Shown here: positions 47,026 through 59,420 of the stretch, one piece after another
How positions within the stretch are numbered: the first letter of the stretch is position 1
Layout of the letters: each line of letters begins with the position of its first letter
Source of the DNA: Symbiodinium kawagutii
Taxonomy: Eukaryota; Sar; Dinophyceae; Suessiales; Symbiodiniaceae
Direction of reading: 5' to 3'
Length of the DNA stretch: 64,000 nt
Assembly (NCBI GenBank): GCA_009767595.1
Contig: VSDK01017513.1
Span: 76,904-140,903, forward strand
The notes under the pieces: generated by a model
Seen by the model: the letters and a program-made list of their open reading frames with translations, nothing else
What the model was told of the DNA's origin: nothing
Database searches by the model: none
Translations under genes and position numbers: made by a program

Positions 47026-47026
<1 letters not shown>

Positions 47027-47056
<30 letters not shown>

Positions 47057-47097
47057 TCCTCCTCCTCCTCATCATCATCATCTCCATCTTCTTCCTG
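47027..47097. repeat. (TCA)n/(TCC)n microsatellite, duplication joint B
   Basis: TCA and TCC triplets are followed by the same 'cttcctggtctcgtccct' flank as at joints A and C. Confidence 0.92.
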
Positions 47098-49697
47098 GTC
47101 TCGTCCCTGTTCTTCTATCCCCATTGACCACACAAGATTCAACCAATCCACTGTTTGCGAAACCAGGTACCTGCTGAGGCTCTAATGTTCGTAGATGTTT
47201 TTCGTCATTGTGGTTGTTTTCGTCATCATCATTGTCGTTGCTGTTTCTGAAACTGAAATTTGCCAATCAGAATCAATCAAGATGCACTCCCCCATGTCAC
47301 CAGCACACAGCCCGCAAAGCACCGCCTGACGCATCTGGACTTGGCTCTTCAGCAGCCATCTTCGGAGGCACTGGGTTGTTTCCAACTTTGGTGACTATCA
47401 GGTGTCTCTTGACAAACCCTCAAAACCGCTTGGCATGCTGACACTCAGGAAAAAATATGTCCAAGATGGCCCGAATGGAAACAAAGCTGATGGAACAGCA
47501 TCCAAACAGCATCACTTCTGCATGGCTGTGTTGATATAGGGTTCGCCATCATTTTTTTTACTCTGAAGGGCCCTGACCTTTGGAGGAATGACCAAAGGGC
47601 TGAAGCCAATTCACAGCAATAGCGAAGCGAATTGGAAGCAGAGGACATGGCCCCGAAATCGTGCCTGGGATGGTGCCACTGCCAGCACTAGTCAAGAAAA
47701 TGATCATTCATGGTAGATCCATATTGGCAAACCACCCATTGCAGACGATAAATCACCAGCTGGTCAATCTCACCAAGTTTGTCGTGCAGCAGTGGAGCGA
47801 ACTGTTTGTTTGGTTGCGCTAAAAGTGAGAATCATTGAACATCAATGTATAAATGCCAGGGCCTCATTTCTGAAATTACTATCAAAGACCAACATAGACG
47901 TTGCTGAGCGTTACCTCCCGAAAGTCAGCAGGTAGGGTCTGCGGCACTGGTGGTTTGCTGTCGTTGTGCCTCTTCTTCCATCCCTTCGAACCAACCACAA
48001 TTGACCTCCACCAAAAGCTGAATCAGATTCCAGTGTTGTTCAGAACCACAGACTCGACCCACCGGGACCCCTGTTGTGACAGGCAGCTGTAGTGAGTTTG
48101 TGTGTGTGTGTGCCGCTGTGCGGTTTCCAACTGTGATGAGCAGGTTGTCGGTTTGAAGGTGATCAAAAATGATGTCTGAAGGATCTTGCAGAACCCAAAC
48201 TCGCAAAGCATCTTCCAAAGAATATCAAGAAACAGGATTAATCATCTGGAAGTGCCGTGAAAAAAACATTGACAACCGACCACTTCCAACTTGGGCAGGT
48301 CTTGTGATAAGAAAACCATGGCTCTTGAAGCCGCTTGGGTCCTTCCATTTTGTTCACGCAAAATTGCCAAATATCCCAGGTGCCGCCAAGTTGTTCGACC
48401 ACACTTTGGCTGGTCAACTCAACTATGTGTCATTCGACTCCAGGGCAAAAACCACTCACCACAATATCCGAACAAATCTCCCCCGACCAAGATGTGCTTC
48501 AAAACAACACCGAATTTTCGATCAGGCTGTGACAGTTCTTGGAACAGGTCATCCCTGGTGATGACGCAGAAGTAAATGGGGCGTCTTCAGTTCGCGGGTG
48601 CTTTTGTCTTGCAATTCCACAGCGAAAACATCTCAGCGAGAGCGTGGAACATTACAAGCGCGAAACTTGGACAGGAAATGACTGGTTAAAGCACAAGTAT
48701 AGCCCAGGGACAAAATATTGCATTGGAGGCCCGTGACATTCAATACGTTCCCCGTAAAGCACACCTCACAACTGTACTGGTTCACTCCTTTGCAAGGCAA
48801 ACACGAATCCACAAACGGCATGAATGTCTGGTAAAATACATTGATTTGGAGCACTTCGTCTGTCGCCATCTCTTGATCTGTGCCTCACTTGAGGAACCAA
48901 AGTTTGAAACATCACTTGCCGGTTCGGACTTCCAAAACCAGCCTTCCTTGCACATATGCCATGTGTAGTTTCAGGCTTCTGACAGACTGAGGTCAACAAA
49001 TAACTGTCTTCGGTGCTGCAGGCTCTCTGCCTGCAAGTTATCGCACCCTTGTGGCGCATCGGCAACAGTGCCAACGAAAACACCAAAAACAATGTTGAAC
49101 AATAGAGCCTCGCAGCCAATTATCTATCGACTGATCCAAGTTTAAACAGAATTGAAAAGCATGATATTCGGGTTTGTCGCCGGGTTGGAGGTTCAGGAAC
49201 CGAGCTAACGGGGCTGGCGAACAATAGAGCCTCGCAGCCAATTATCTATCGACTGATCCAAGTTTAAACAGAATTGAAAAGCATGATATTCGGGTTTGTC
49301 GCCGGGTTGGAGGTTCAGGAACCGAGCTAACGGGGCTGGCTGGCCGCCACCATCCTCAAGGAGGTTCCCAAAAATACAACATCCATGGCTTTTGATAGAC
49401 TCGAGCCTTTAAGGTTCCATATTTGGGAACCTTAGAAACGAGGCTGGCTGCCAGCCAGGCTCCTCAATCTGGTTGCAGAACTGGAAAGGTCTCTGAGGGG
49501 TCTTGAACAAATAACTGACACAAATCAATCCTGTCTCGATGTAGGCAAACGGTCTATTGGTCAGGCCACCCTGCACAAGAGGATACTCAATCTTGTTTTT
49601 ACCTAAGGAGGTGGTATTCCTGTTGGCCCTGGGCAATGTCAGGAGAAATGCACAGATCCAAAGATAGTGCCCTCAACGATCCCAAGAGGACCATCTT

Positions 49698-49905
49698 TTA
49701 CCGGCGAACCATCAGTTTTGCGGCTACCCCTTTTTCCGGGGCAAACCCAAAATCTCCGTTGGAAATTTCAAATGCACACTTCCTGTCGAACGTTTCTCCA
49801 AATGTCCTTTGCTTCCTTCGGTGTAGCAGCGAGTCTTGCATCAAACGCAGTCGGATAATCTTCGCAAAGGATGGACACTCTGAGACCATGGTGTGTCAAG
49901 TGCAT
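49698..49905 (-). pseudogene. second copy of the minus-strand coding-like remnant
   Basis: Counterpart of 32818-33046; it reads TFGETFDRKCAFEISNGDF, with a one-base length change that alters the frame of the upstream half. Confidence 0.2.
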
Positions 49906-50467
49906 GAAAATGCTTGAGCATGGTGGGAAAGGATTGGCATCGCGGGCAGTGCTGTGTGATGTGTCTTGGTTGGTTTATCTGGATTTTTCAGCAATCACCA
50001 AAGACCAATGGCTCTGATTGAAAACGCCAGAGACTGGTGTATGTTGGGGTTCATGAAAGACCGCCTCAGCAACGAAAGTTGTCTGAATGCCACCTCAGCA
50101 ACAACTCTTTGTTTCCATTTTGATTTGCTTTTGGCAGGTCTAAACTTCCGCACTTTTGCGTGGATAGAATGCCTCTGCCATTTGTAGACTTCATGGCAAT
50201 CTTCTTGTGCTGCACCCATTGGCGTAGTTCCATGCATTCAGCCTCGCAGTTTGAAATGATTTGTGGAGACACATTCAAATCATCCACAAAATCCGAAAAC
50301 AAATCCATCCGCATCAAAGGTGCAAGGTGTGTCTTTGCCGATGCCAGAAGCAATCTGTGGTACAGCTTTAGCTGGGAGGGGGAGGGGCCTTTATTGCTCT
50401 AGAATTCCCTGTTTTGGAGGTTTTTGGGAAACGACTTTCGGCAAGATTGGCACACCAGGACTCCGAT

Positions 50468-50790
50468 CTGGGCCCAACATGAGTCCAAAATGAAGGGGTC
50501 AACATGGGGTCCGATGTGGCCCAACATGCGCCAACATGCACCGAGCATGGGGCCCAATACCCCTAACATTGGCCCAACACATGCCAAGATGTGCCCAACA
50601 TCACGCACTCGCCCCACCCATGGCTTCAACATATGCCAAGATGCGCAAGCAAGAACCACGCACTCATTCCAGAACTATCTTTTGACGCCAATGTGTGCGC
50701 TTTCGGGGCTTTCATTCCAAAGGGAATATCGCACGAGATGGCATCAACATGGCCCCAACATGCGGCAACACGTGCAAAACATGGGGTTTA
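50468..50790. repeat. CCAACATG short repeat array, unit B
   Basis: Counterpart of 34290-34620, with scattered substitutions (for example 'agtccaaaatg' for 'agtccaacatg'). Confidence 0.75.
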
Positions 50791-53700
50791 ATGGTCCAGC
50801 GTGACACAAGAAAGCACTTACAGTAGACTTGCCGAAACTCAACCTCTGCACTTTCTCACTGACTTGCACCTCCACGCGTGCGAACGCATCCATGCCCGTG
50901 CACCACGTCATAACCTCTCCTTCCCTACCTCCCCTTGGGCCCTCTGCATTCCACTGTGCGGCATGGCTTATCACACAAGCTAAACAGCCAAAACTACAAC
51001 CGTTGGGCTATGCATTTCCTAGCAACATGCATGGACCTCAGGTAGTCACATTTGAAACATCGTGGCTGTTCTGACTCACAACATGCAACAACATTGCGAG
51101 TCCCTCCAGTTCACTGCAGTTTGGAGCCATGATTCCCTCCCCTCCACCATGCAGGCGAGAATCTCCAGGGAAGGTTTCACCAATGGACTGAAGCGGTTGA
51201 ACTTGGATCAGAAACGATCTTCGCTGCCAGGAGCTTGGCAAATGATTTTTTTGAACGCGCAGTCCAGAGCAGCATGCAGCCATCGGGAGTCACCCTCAAA
51301 GCATCCCAGGCACCGAAACTGTGGTTGCAATGGGACGAGGAATGCCAAGTTGCGCATTGACTCAATAGTATTGACCAAATGAGATATTTGCAGTTTCACT
51401 TTTGATCCAGCAACATGATCTATAAATTCATGTGATCTAGATCTGCGTAAACAGCGCGACTGCAGTTGGGATATGAACCTCCGGAGATCTAAATGAGACT
51501 TTTCAAATGAAACTCCACAAGGGTACCACTGCAGCCAAACCTCGGGAGCTGGCTGTCCGCAACACGCTTGGCATCTGCGTTTTCTGGATTGCGCACTTTC
51601 TACCAGTTTCCATGGAGCTACGGGTAGCCACACTCGAAACGCTGATCATCAAAGAACCTCTCGACACTGTCTCTGCATTCTGTAGAGGGGTCATCTTCAG
51701 GCAGGAAAAAAAACATTGTCTCAGCCAGCATTGGAAAGAAGGGTCCTCTTCACGCATTTGCAGAAGAAAGACATGCAGCATCGGGAAGAGGAGTCCTGCA
51801 AGAAATTCTCAGCGCGGCTGAGTACTTGAGGTCAGCAATGTTGCAGATCCAGGAGCGAACTCTCTGACTGCTCTTCCTCAATGCCCAACGTATGAAGTCA
51901 CGGCACACAAACACGTGACTGCCACACTTCCTTGCAGAATGAATGAAGCCAAGGGTAGACACACTTGAAACACTGCAGCCGGTCTGACCAAGGAGATGCA
52001 AGGATCGGCAGTAAATCTTTGACGACCCACTCAGCACTTTTTGTTCGCATCGGGAAGTGAGGTCCTGCTCACGCAACCAGACATGCAGCGTGTCGTCTAA
52101 ATGAAGTACTGGGGTTCCAGATATTTATCTAGCAATGATGTCTACAGATCTTGCAAACTCCCGAGCTCCCGATTTTTCACTCGAAATTGGGAACGATTGG
52201 CCATGAGCGGCTTGGTATTTGAGTTTTTTCTTTCGAGCAATCCCTAGTCATGTCCTGCTCCACACCACAGCAAATCACTCTCATTTTCGCTTTCGCTCCT
52301 TGCACACTCTATGCTCAGAAGTGCAACTCAGCGCATCATTCCTAATAATTCACGAAAACATAGGCCAACAACACTTCTGCTTGTACTCTTGCAAGAACTG
52401 AAAGCACGCTTGTGGTGATACGCATCTCAATAGACAGGGCAAGAAAAAGGATGAAATGGACTTGCCGTATCTTGCCATTACATCGGTTCGAAGACTTGAC
52501 TTGTTCTTCGCAGCACACGTCCGGAATTGCAGGAAAAACTAGACACCTCAATGACCGGTGCTTCTGGCATGTTACGCCGCTGTCCCAGACATTGTTTGTC
52601 GAAAAGAAACGTCCTCCAAACGCAGGCAAATCGGCTCAACAAGGTCGTTGGGGCTGCGGCATTGTCAAACGAACACTGTAGTCTGATGTCGACCAATCGT
52701 GCAAACTCTCCGACTGCGGTTTCTGACATTCACATGTTGGATCCGTCCAAATTCTGCAAGAGGAAGTCCACTACAGCGCTGGCAAACACACGACATACCT
52801 TGCAAAGCTCGAAATATTCGGTGGTCACTGAGATATTCTCACTCCACCATTGCAATGCAGAACTGGCAGCCAAGAAACTTCAGAAAGGGTTTCGCCCCGA
52901 AAAGCTCATGCAATTGAACTTGGATCAGCAACAGTCAACAACAAGTATAAAGCTGGGGTTTGGAAACCTGATTCGCGTGCAAAAGAAAATCTATGGCAGC
53001 AGTGCGAGCAAACGCGCGACATACGGCCTTCCGGTATATGGCCTTCCGGCCACTCAACATGTGAGCATCGGACAAAACTTGGTCATTGTCCAGAAGGTCC
53101 TCAGCAATTAGGGTGGGCTTTTATCGGTTATGCAGGTTTTCCGTCTGCGTCTTTTGCCAATGACAGCTATCGGTTGCAGGGTGGGCCCCTATCGGTTTCG
53201 CACGTTTTGAACACATTGAAGGAAAATTCCTGCAAAAGGATCTCCACAGGACTCGCTGGACAAGCACATGTTTTGATATTTTTTACATATTTTTCTAAAC
53301 TATTGGCAATGACCCACTCAGCATTTGAATGTCTTGGAATGTGTGCTGCCCAAGAAAATCGGGAACCGTTGGGCTACCTACAAGCATGCAGGCAACACGC
53401 ATGAAGCCACAGGTAGCCACTCTTGCAACATTGCAGCCAATCTGACCGCGGAGATGCAAGGATTAATCATTGAAGAGCCACTCGGCATTTTGTCAGATTT
53501 GGGAATAGGAGTTCTTTTTGTGTAGAAAAGATCCATGTAGCATGCTGGCCAAACGAGAGACTTCAAGCATCAAGCAATGCTGTGCAGAGACCCAGAGGCC
53601 GGTCTGGGGGGAGCCCACCATCGTCCGATCACAACGCCATGCCGGGGGAGACCCACCTCCATTCAGTCGATTAAACCAACACCAATACTTCGTCAGATTC

Positions 53701-55984
53701 GCAGACCCTACACCTGCCAATACTTGCTATATCAAGGGCAACTTGGGCAACTTCATTCAGCTGGCGCTGGCTTCGGTGATGAGAACATGTCTTGCAAAGC
53801 TCGAGAGTTACCTGCGAGCGACATGCTTGGCATCTGTGTTTTCTGGATTGCATACTTTCTACCAGTCTGCATGAAGCCACAGGTAGCCACCTTGGAAACA
53901 CTGCAGCCAGTCTGATCAAAGTGATGACACGATTGGATGCAAATCACACTGTCTTTCCGTTCCGGAGAGGAGTCATCTTCGGAAAGAAACATGATGTGGG
54001 CCAAATGAGGTGCTTGAGTTGGAATCTTCATTCGCCAGGACCTCTCGACAAATCATTTTTTTGCAGAAGGAAATCTATAGCAGCAGCGCGCACAAACGCA
54101 CGACATACCTTGCAAAGCTCGAAATGTTCCTTTGTCACTGAGATGTTCTCACTCCACCATTGCAATGTACAACTGGCAGCCGAGAAACTTCAGAAAGGGT
54201 TTCGCCCCGAAAAGCTCATGCAATTGAACTTGGATCAGCAACAGTCTTGAACAACAAAAAGGAAGTCTATGGCAGCGACACGCGCAAACGCACGACATAC
54301 CTTGCAAAGCTCGAAATGTTGGGTTGTCACTGAGATGTTTGCTGAATCTACAGGTTTCGGGATATGCCACACTTCCTTGCGGCATGCATGAACCCACAGG
54401 TGGCCACCCTTGAAACACTGCAGCCGCTCTGACGAAGGAGATGCAACGACTGTGTGAAAATCTTTAACGGACTACTCGCGTCCTTGGCATTGGGATGAGG
54501 AGTCCTGCTCATGCAGGAAATTCTCATGTAGCATTGCGACTAAATGTAGTCCTTGAGGTCAGCAATGTCGCCTACGGATCTTGTAAACTCTCTGACTTCG
54601 TCTTTTCAAACTGAATGGTTCTTGGAAATTGGGAAGCGTTGGCAATGAGCAGCTCTGAATTTCGTTCCTTTGGAGTGCGCACTCCCTGGGATTGTGCAGA
54701 AACCGGAGTATAGGCCTTCACGACAACAAAGCAATTCCCTGAGTGAATCGAAATGGTGCTATACAATTTCTTCACTGGACAAAGAAATCCTGTTCGGAAA
54801 CGCAGTTCCGTTGATTGCAACCTGATGGTTTTCACTGCAAAACATGTGGCAATGGTTCTGACCCCTGTGGGAGTTCAAGCTCCCAACTGCAACCTTTGCT
54901 CTACTACTTCCAGGCCAAAGGCAGGAACTCTGGTTGGAAGCGAATCTGCCTGGCCGCCAGTTGCGAACACGCTGTTCCCTTCTTCAGGCTTCATTTTCGA
55001 TACGCACGGTCTATACGTCAGTTCCGCTCATTGTATGCTCAACGGTTCCAATTGCGGACAAACACATTCAAAATGTGGCGGGGCATAGTGTAGTTTGCAT
55101 TACACGTCATCATCTTTGCATTATTTCATCTCTTCGACCCCGCAGTTTCTATGGCAGAACATGTTGGAATGGCGATACTTCAGCCGCGGAGCTGGCACGT
55201 TTCAGGCACGAGTACTGAATCTACCTGGTACCGGTGTGTGCATACATGTCCAAACATCTCACTTGCAAAAGTAGTGCACGAGTTCATCCAAACACATTGA
55301 GTTGTCAACCTCTACTGCTAGTTAGTTTCGCTATCCATAGGTGGGAGCAACAGTTTCAAAAAACAATACCGCAAAAGAATGATAACAATGTTGAGAGTCA
55401 TGCAGGCGAGTCGTAAGTGGACAAACACGACTTTACCATCCTTTCATTAGATAGGTAACGAGATCAACCAGGTTCAACCGAAAATCGAATGCATGGCTGC
55501 CCACATGGAAATTTCAAGCATTGAAACTCGCAGCCTGGAAACAACATTCCCTTGAACCTGTATTCAACCCTTCCTGGAACCACCTTGTGTCTTCATGGTT
55601 CGCTTGGTTTCAGAAAGCTGGGATCCCCCGATTGCCAGAACCCTACCTTGCCTCCCTAAACCTATGGTCCTAAAGGCATGTGGTCAACCCTGGAGCAAGG
55701 GACCAGTTCCCTGGTCTTTGATTACTTAAGTCTATGACTGTCGGGTGCAACTTCCCCATCTTGCCTGTGAGCTTGTCGATGTGGATGACCAACCGAGCCT
55801 GAAAAACGCAAACCACTGGGAGTCAACCACAGCACGGGTCCAAACATCTCACCTTTCATGGCATGTTTGCCTTTGAAGAGAACAGATTCGTGGAAGGCGA
55901 ATATTTGTGGAGGTGTACATTACCACGACTGTGCTGGTGGGGGAAGAAGCCTCCAGCATCCCAAAAAATTCGAGGGCATGCGCG

Positions 55985-56130
55985 AAGAGTGTATCAAAAC
56001 CGGTAGGTCCGTCCAACCCCCACAATGATCGTCTATTTTGGTTTGATTTTTGCAATCCAATGTTGCGTAAATTGACAAAACTGCATCAATCAACCATGAC
56101 ACCTGCACTTTTCCTCATCTTCCTCCTTCG

Positions 56131-56185
<55 letters not shown>

Positions 56186-56478
56186 NNNNNNNNNNNNNNN
56201 NNNNNNNNNNNNNNNNNNNNNNNNNNNNNNNNNNNNNNNNNNNNNNNNNNNNNNNNNNNNNNNNNNNNNNNNNNNNNNNNNNNNNNNNNNNNNNNNNNNN
56301 NNNNNNNNNNNNNNNNNNNNNNNNNNNNNNNNNNNNNNNNNNNNNNNNNNNNNNNNNNNNNNNNNNNNNNNNNNNNNNNNNNNNNNNNNNNNNNNNNNNN
56401 NNNNNNNNNNNNNNNNNNNNNNNNNNNNNNNNNNNNNNNNNNNNNNNNNNNNNNNNNNNNNNATCGTCAGCATCGTCG

Positions 56479-56519
<41 letters not shown>

Positions 56520-56558
56520 GTCAGCATCGTCAGCATCGTCAGCATCGTCGTCATCATG

Positions 56559-56590
<32 letters not shown>

Positions 56591-57060
56591 CCTCCTCATC
56601 ATCATCATCATCATCATCATCATCTCCATCTTCTCCGTCTTGTCCATCTTCTTCCTGGTCTCGTCCCTGTTCTTCTATCCCCATTGACCACACAAGATTC
56701 AACCAATCCACTGTTTGCGAAACCAGGTACCTGCTGATGCTCTAATGTTCGTAGATGTTTTCGTCATTGTGGTTGTTTTCGTCATCATCATTGTCGTTGC
56801 TGTTTCTGAAGTTGAAATTTGCCAATCGGAATCAATCAAGATGCACTCCCCCATGTCACCAGCACACAGCCCGCAAAGCACCGCCTGACGCATCTGGACT
56901 TGGCTCTTCAGCAGCCATCTTCGGATGAGGCACTGGGTTGTTTCCAACTTTGGTGACTATCAGGTGTCTCTTGACAAACCCGCAAATTGCCTGGCATGCT
57001 GACATTCAGAAATCTGATATCCAAAATGGAACGAGTGGAAACCAAACCTGATGGAAGATC
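55985..57060. repeat. segmental duplication, fragment C
   Basis: Third occurrence of the unit start: 'accggtaggtccgtccaac', the TCA microsatellite, and the flank to about 57050 ('tgacaaacccgcaaattgcc'). Identity to A and B fades there and unique sequence begins. Confidence 0.82.
56131..56640. repeat. (TCA)n microsatellite with assembly gap, joint C
   Basis: TCA repeats on both sides of a 277-N gap (56186-56462), then TCG/TCA mixtures to about 56640. The true length is unknown. Poly-His and poly-Asp frames through it are artefacts. Confidence 0.92.
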
Positions 57061-57345
57061 AGAGCCAAGTAAATGCCACGGCCAAGCAAATGCCACAGCC
57101 AAGCAAATGCCACAGGCAAAGCAACGTCATAGCCAAGAAAGGCACCAAATAGAAACATGCTGAAAAAATTAATGACAAGAAAAAACACCAGCAAGGAGAA
57201 ATACCGGAAGGAAAAGCAAGACAAAAACCAGCCAAGAAAGAACACCAGAGCAAAACCAGCAGAGGAAGAACAACGAAAGGGAAAACACCAACAAAAGGAA
57301 AACACCAGGAAAAAAAAATATCCAAAGAAAAGATACCAGAACAAA
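57060..57345. repeat. A-rich degenerate short repeats
   Basis: 'agccaagcaaatgccacag' is repeated three times (57060-57115). Looser 'gaaaaacaccagcaa' and 'aaagaacaccagagcaa' units then run to 57330. The plus strand is more than half A. Long frames on either strand are compositional. Confidence 0.6.
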
Positions 57346-57381
57346 AACGTCAGCGAAGGGGAACCGAATAAGAATAAAAGA

Positions 57382-57500
57382 TATTCACTTGATAAAACGG
57401 CACACTTTTTGCTCAACAATGCAGCATTTTTTATTTTTTCAAATTGGGGTCAAGTTTTGGCCGTGCTGTCACGGCTAAAGGTGAGGCAGCTAGACTGCAA
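57382..57500. repeat. ~110-bp repeat R, copy 1
   Basis: It has 'aaaacggcacac' at the start, 'ttggggtcaag(t)tttggccg' in the middle and 'ggtgaggca' at the end. It is the most diverged of three copies in the same orientation. Confidence 0.75.
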
Positions 57501-58084
57501 CAAAAACCGGATACAAAATTGGCAACTCACAGACCCATATTTGATTGAAAGTAAACATCACTGGACGTATTTTGGTTTAGCCTCGACTTAGGACAGAAAA
57601 GAAACGTCAAACTACTTAAATTTCTCAATCAGTTGTCAAACAGCACCTGCCCAACAAATAGGAGTTGAGTGAAGACCCAACGAGAAATTTTGATGGCACT
57701 TTTTCACGAAAGAAGCTAGTGCGTTTGCTAGAACGATCGACACACAAGCCACCACTTCCGCCTGCATACCCTTGCGCTCAGAACAACGTGTCCACACTAA
57801 GACATGGTCTGCCAATGACATTTCACGAGCTTTGTTGGCTGACAATGCTTCGTGTCACGGGACGACGCTCATGGAGCGACCAAAAAGCTGAGCGTTGGCA
57901 AATTGAAATCTGCGTCTGAGGCGTTCACCTTCTTTTCTGGGAAGTTGGATTGACTCTAGGATGTCAACTACATCTGTGGCCAGTTCCTCTACTTTTCAAA
58001 ATGTTCGAGACGAAGGCTTGATCTCATTTTGCACTCTTGGTCAAACTGGACTCCTCGAATGTTCCATATTGAGTCAACAAAAAC

Positions 58085-58210
58085 AAACTTTTATTCCCTT
58101 TGACAAAACGGCACACAGTTCATTAGTGCAAAGCAGCGCTCTTTCTTTTTGAGAATTGGGGTCAATCTTTGGCCGCGTTGCCACGGCTTAGGGTGAGGCA
58201 CTGAGACTGT
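58085..58210. repeat. ~110-bp repeat R, copy 2
   Basis: It contains 'ttattccctttgacaaaacg', 'gcagcgctctttctttttg', 'ggggtcaatctttggccgcg' and 'ggtgaggcac'. It is close to copy 3. Confidence 0.85.
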
Positions 58211-58239
58211 GAGAGCGCTAAACTATGTAGCAACCATGA

Positions 58240-58625
58240 CTTGATCAAGACAGTCTGTGAGATCAAGGAGAAGTCATTGACATGAAAAATCCCAAAGTAT
58301 TGTCCACAGTATACACTTGACTACCGTCACTTGACGAAAATATGAAAACGTCACTCGACGGAATTGGGATTGCCTCAGAAATGGTCCCATACAAAGTCAA
58401 AAGAAAGACTAAAACCTTTCAAAATAAAGTACCAAAGATAAACTAATGGTCCAATCACTTGATTGGCGACACTTGTCGTTAGGACACTTGTCCAAAAGAT
58501 CCCAAGATCACTTGATCAAGGGTGGGAGAGGTAGGGACGAAAAAAATGTCACTTGACATGCAACATGCATTCCCATCACATGATGTGCATGTTGGCTCTT
58601 GATCACTTGATCCTTGAGCCACACT
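58240..58625. repeat. cluster of CACTTG-centred palindromes
   Basis: At least eight inverted repeats share a CA-CT-TG core but have different complementary arms: CGTCACTTGACG (58325), CGTCACTCGACG (58349), CCAATCACTTGATTGG (58451), CGACACTTGTCG (58467), GGACACTTGTCC (58482), GATCACTTGATC (58506 and 58601) and ATGTCACTTGACAT (58546). CATCACATGATG (58574) and CTTGATCAAG (58240) are related. Three of them (58451-58493) are almost back to back. Arms change together, so symmetry is kept while sequence is not. No gene is present. Confidence 0.78.
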
Positions 58626-58786
58626 GCAGGGCGATGGGATGACATCGAACTTAACTTCTGCAGTGTGAGAGGCTCGAGTGAAGACTGTTGGCTGCCGGGC
58701 TGTTCACTGTGTGCACTTCAAGAATTAAAATTTGTTCATCTGTTTTGTCTTTTGGAATAAAGCTTCATCATGCATGCATGAGTTCC

Positions 58787-58888
58787 GTCTTATTCCCTTT
58801 GGCAAAACGGCACACAGTTCACTAGCGCCAAGCAGCGCTCTTTTTCTTTTGAGAATCGGGGTCAATCTTTGGCCGCGCTGTCACCCCC
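58787..58888. repeat. ~110-bp repeat R, copy 3, cut by the retroelement
   Basis: It matches copy 2 from 'ttattccctttggcaaaacg' to 'ggccgcgctgtcac' and then stops, because the minus-strand retroelement begins at about 58886. The last codons of the RNase H frame are actually repeat R. Confidence 0.82.
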
Positions 58889-59420
58889 TGCTGTCTGGGC
58901 CGACTTGACCCAAATGTCCATCACATCGACTCTCAACCTGGCGGTACAGCCTAACAAGGTCGAGCATTCCATTCTGGAAGGTTCGTCTGCCGGATTTGAT
59001 TGGCTAGGCACTCGCTCTAACCAGACTTGACACCGAACTTCTTCCTCAATGAAGTAGAAAGCTTCCATGAGGCTGCTGACAAGATAGTTTTGCGAATGGC
59101 CTCGGATGAGGCTCTTCCTGACTGGTTCGTTGTCAGTGAAAATGACAGCCCTTGTGGAATGCAGGATGTCTCGCCACACTGTGGCTGCCACCAGGATGGC
59201 CACCATTTCCAGTTCGAGGACGATGGTCTCTTTGCTTCCTCTCTCAACTAAGTGAAGAAGGTCAGGCGGCACTTCTTCGCTGAAGAAACTGATCGCCGAG
59301 CCATCACTGTTCACACATAGACCCCCGATTCCCGAGTAACCACCGGGTTCAAAAGACGCATCCACATGAATGCGAATATGGTCTGAAAGCCGTGGAGAAT
59401 TTCTCGGGGTTTATTCAAAA
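58862..59420 (-). pseudogene. RNase H domain of the retroelement
   Basis: The frame 59365-58862 reads VDASFEPGGYSGIGGLCV (first Asp), VLELEMVAILVAATVW (Glu), AVIFTDNEPVRKSL (Asp) and SNPADEPSR (last Asp), the four acidic positions of retroelement RNase H. The SNPADEPSR ending is typical of DIRS-type and related enzymes. The upstream frame joins only after a frameshift near 59415. The final residues come from repeat R and not from the element. Confidence 0.8.

Larger units (their letters stand above)
46880..55985. repeat. segmental duplication, unit B (about 9.1 kb)
   Basis: This is the second, shorter copy of unit A, in the same order and orientation, starting with a TCA microsatellite at 47027-47097. 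It lacks the internal tandem duplications of A. Because it is continuous across the place where A has its gap, it shows a likely ancestral arrangement there (50030-50070). Confidence 0.85.

Noticed and set aside
57636-57919. Overlapping plus and minus frames of 69-84 codons
   Set aside because: Neither matches a known family and they contradict each other; the region is flanked by repeats R.
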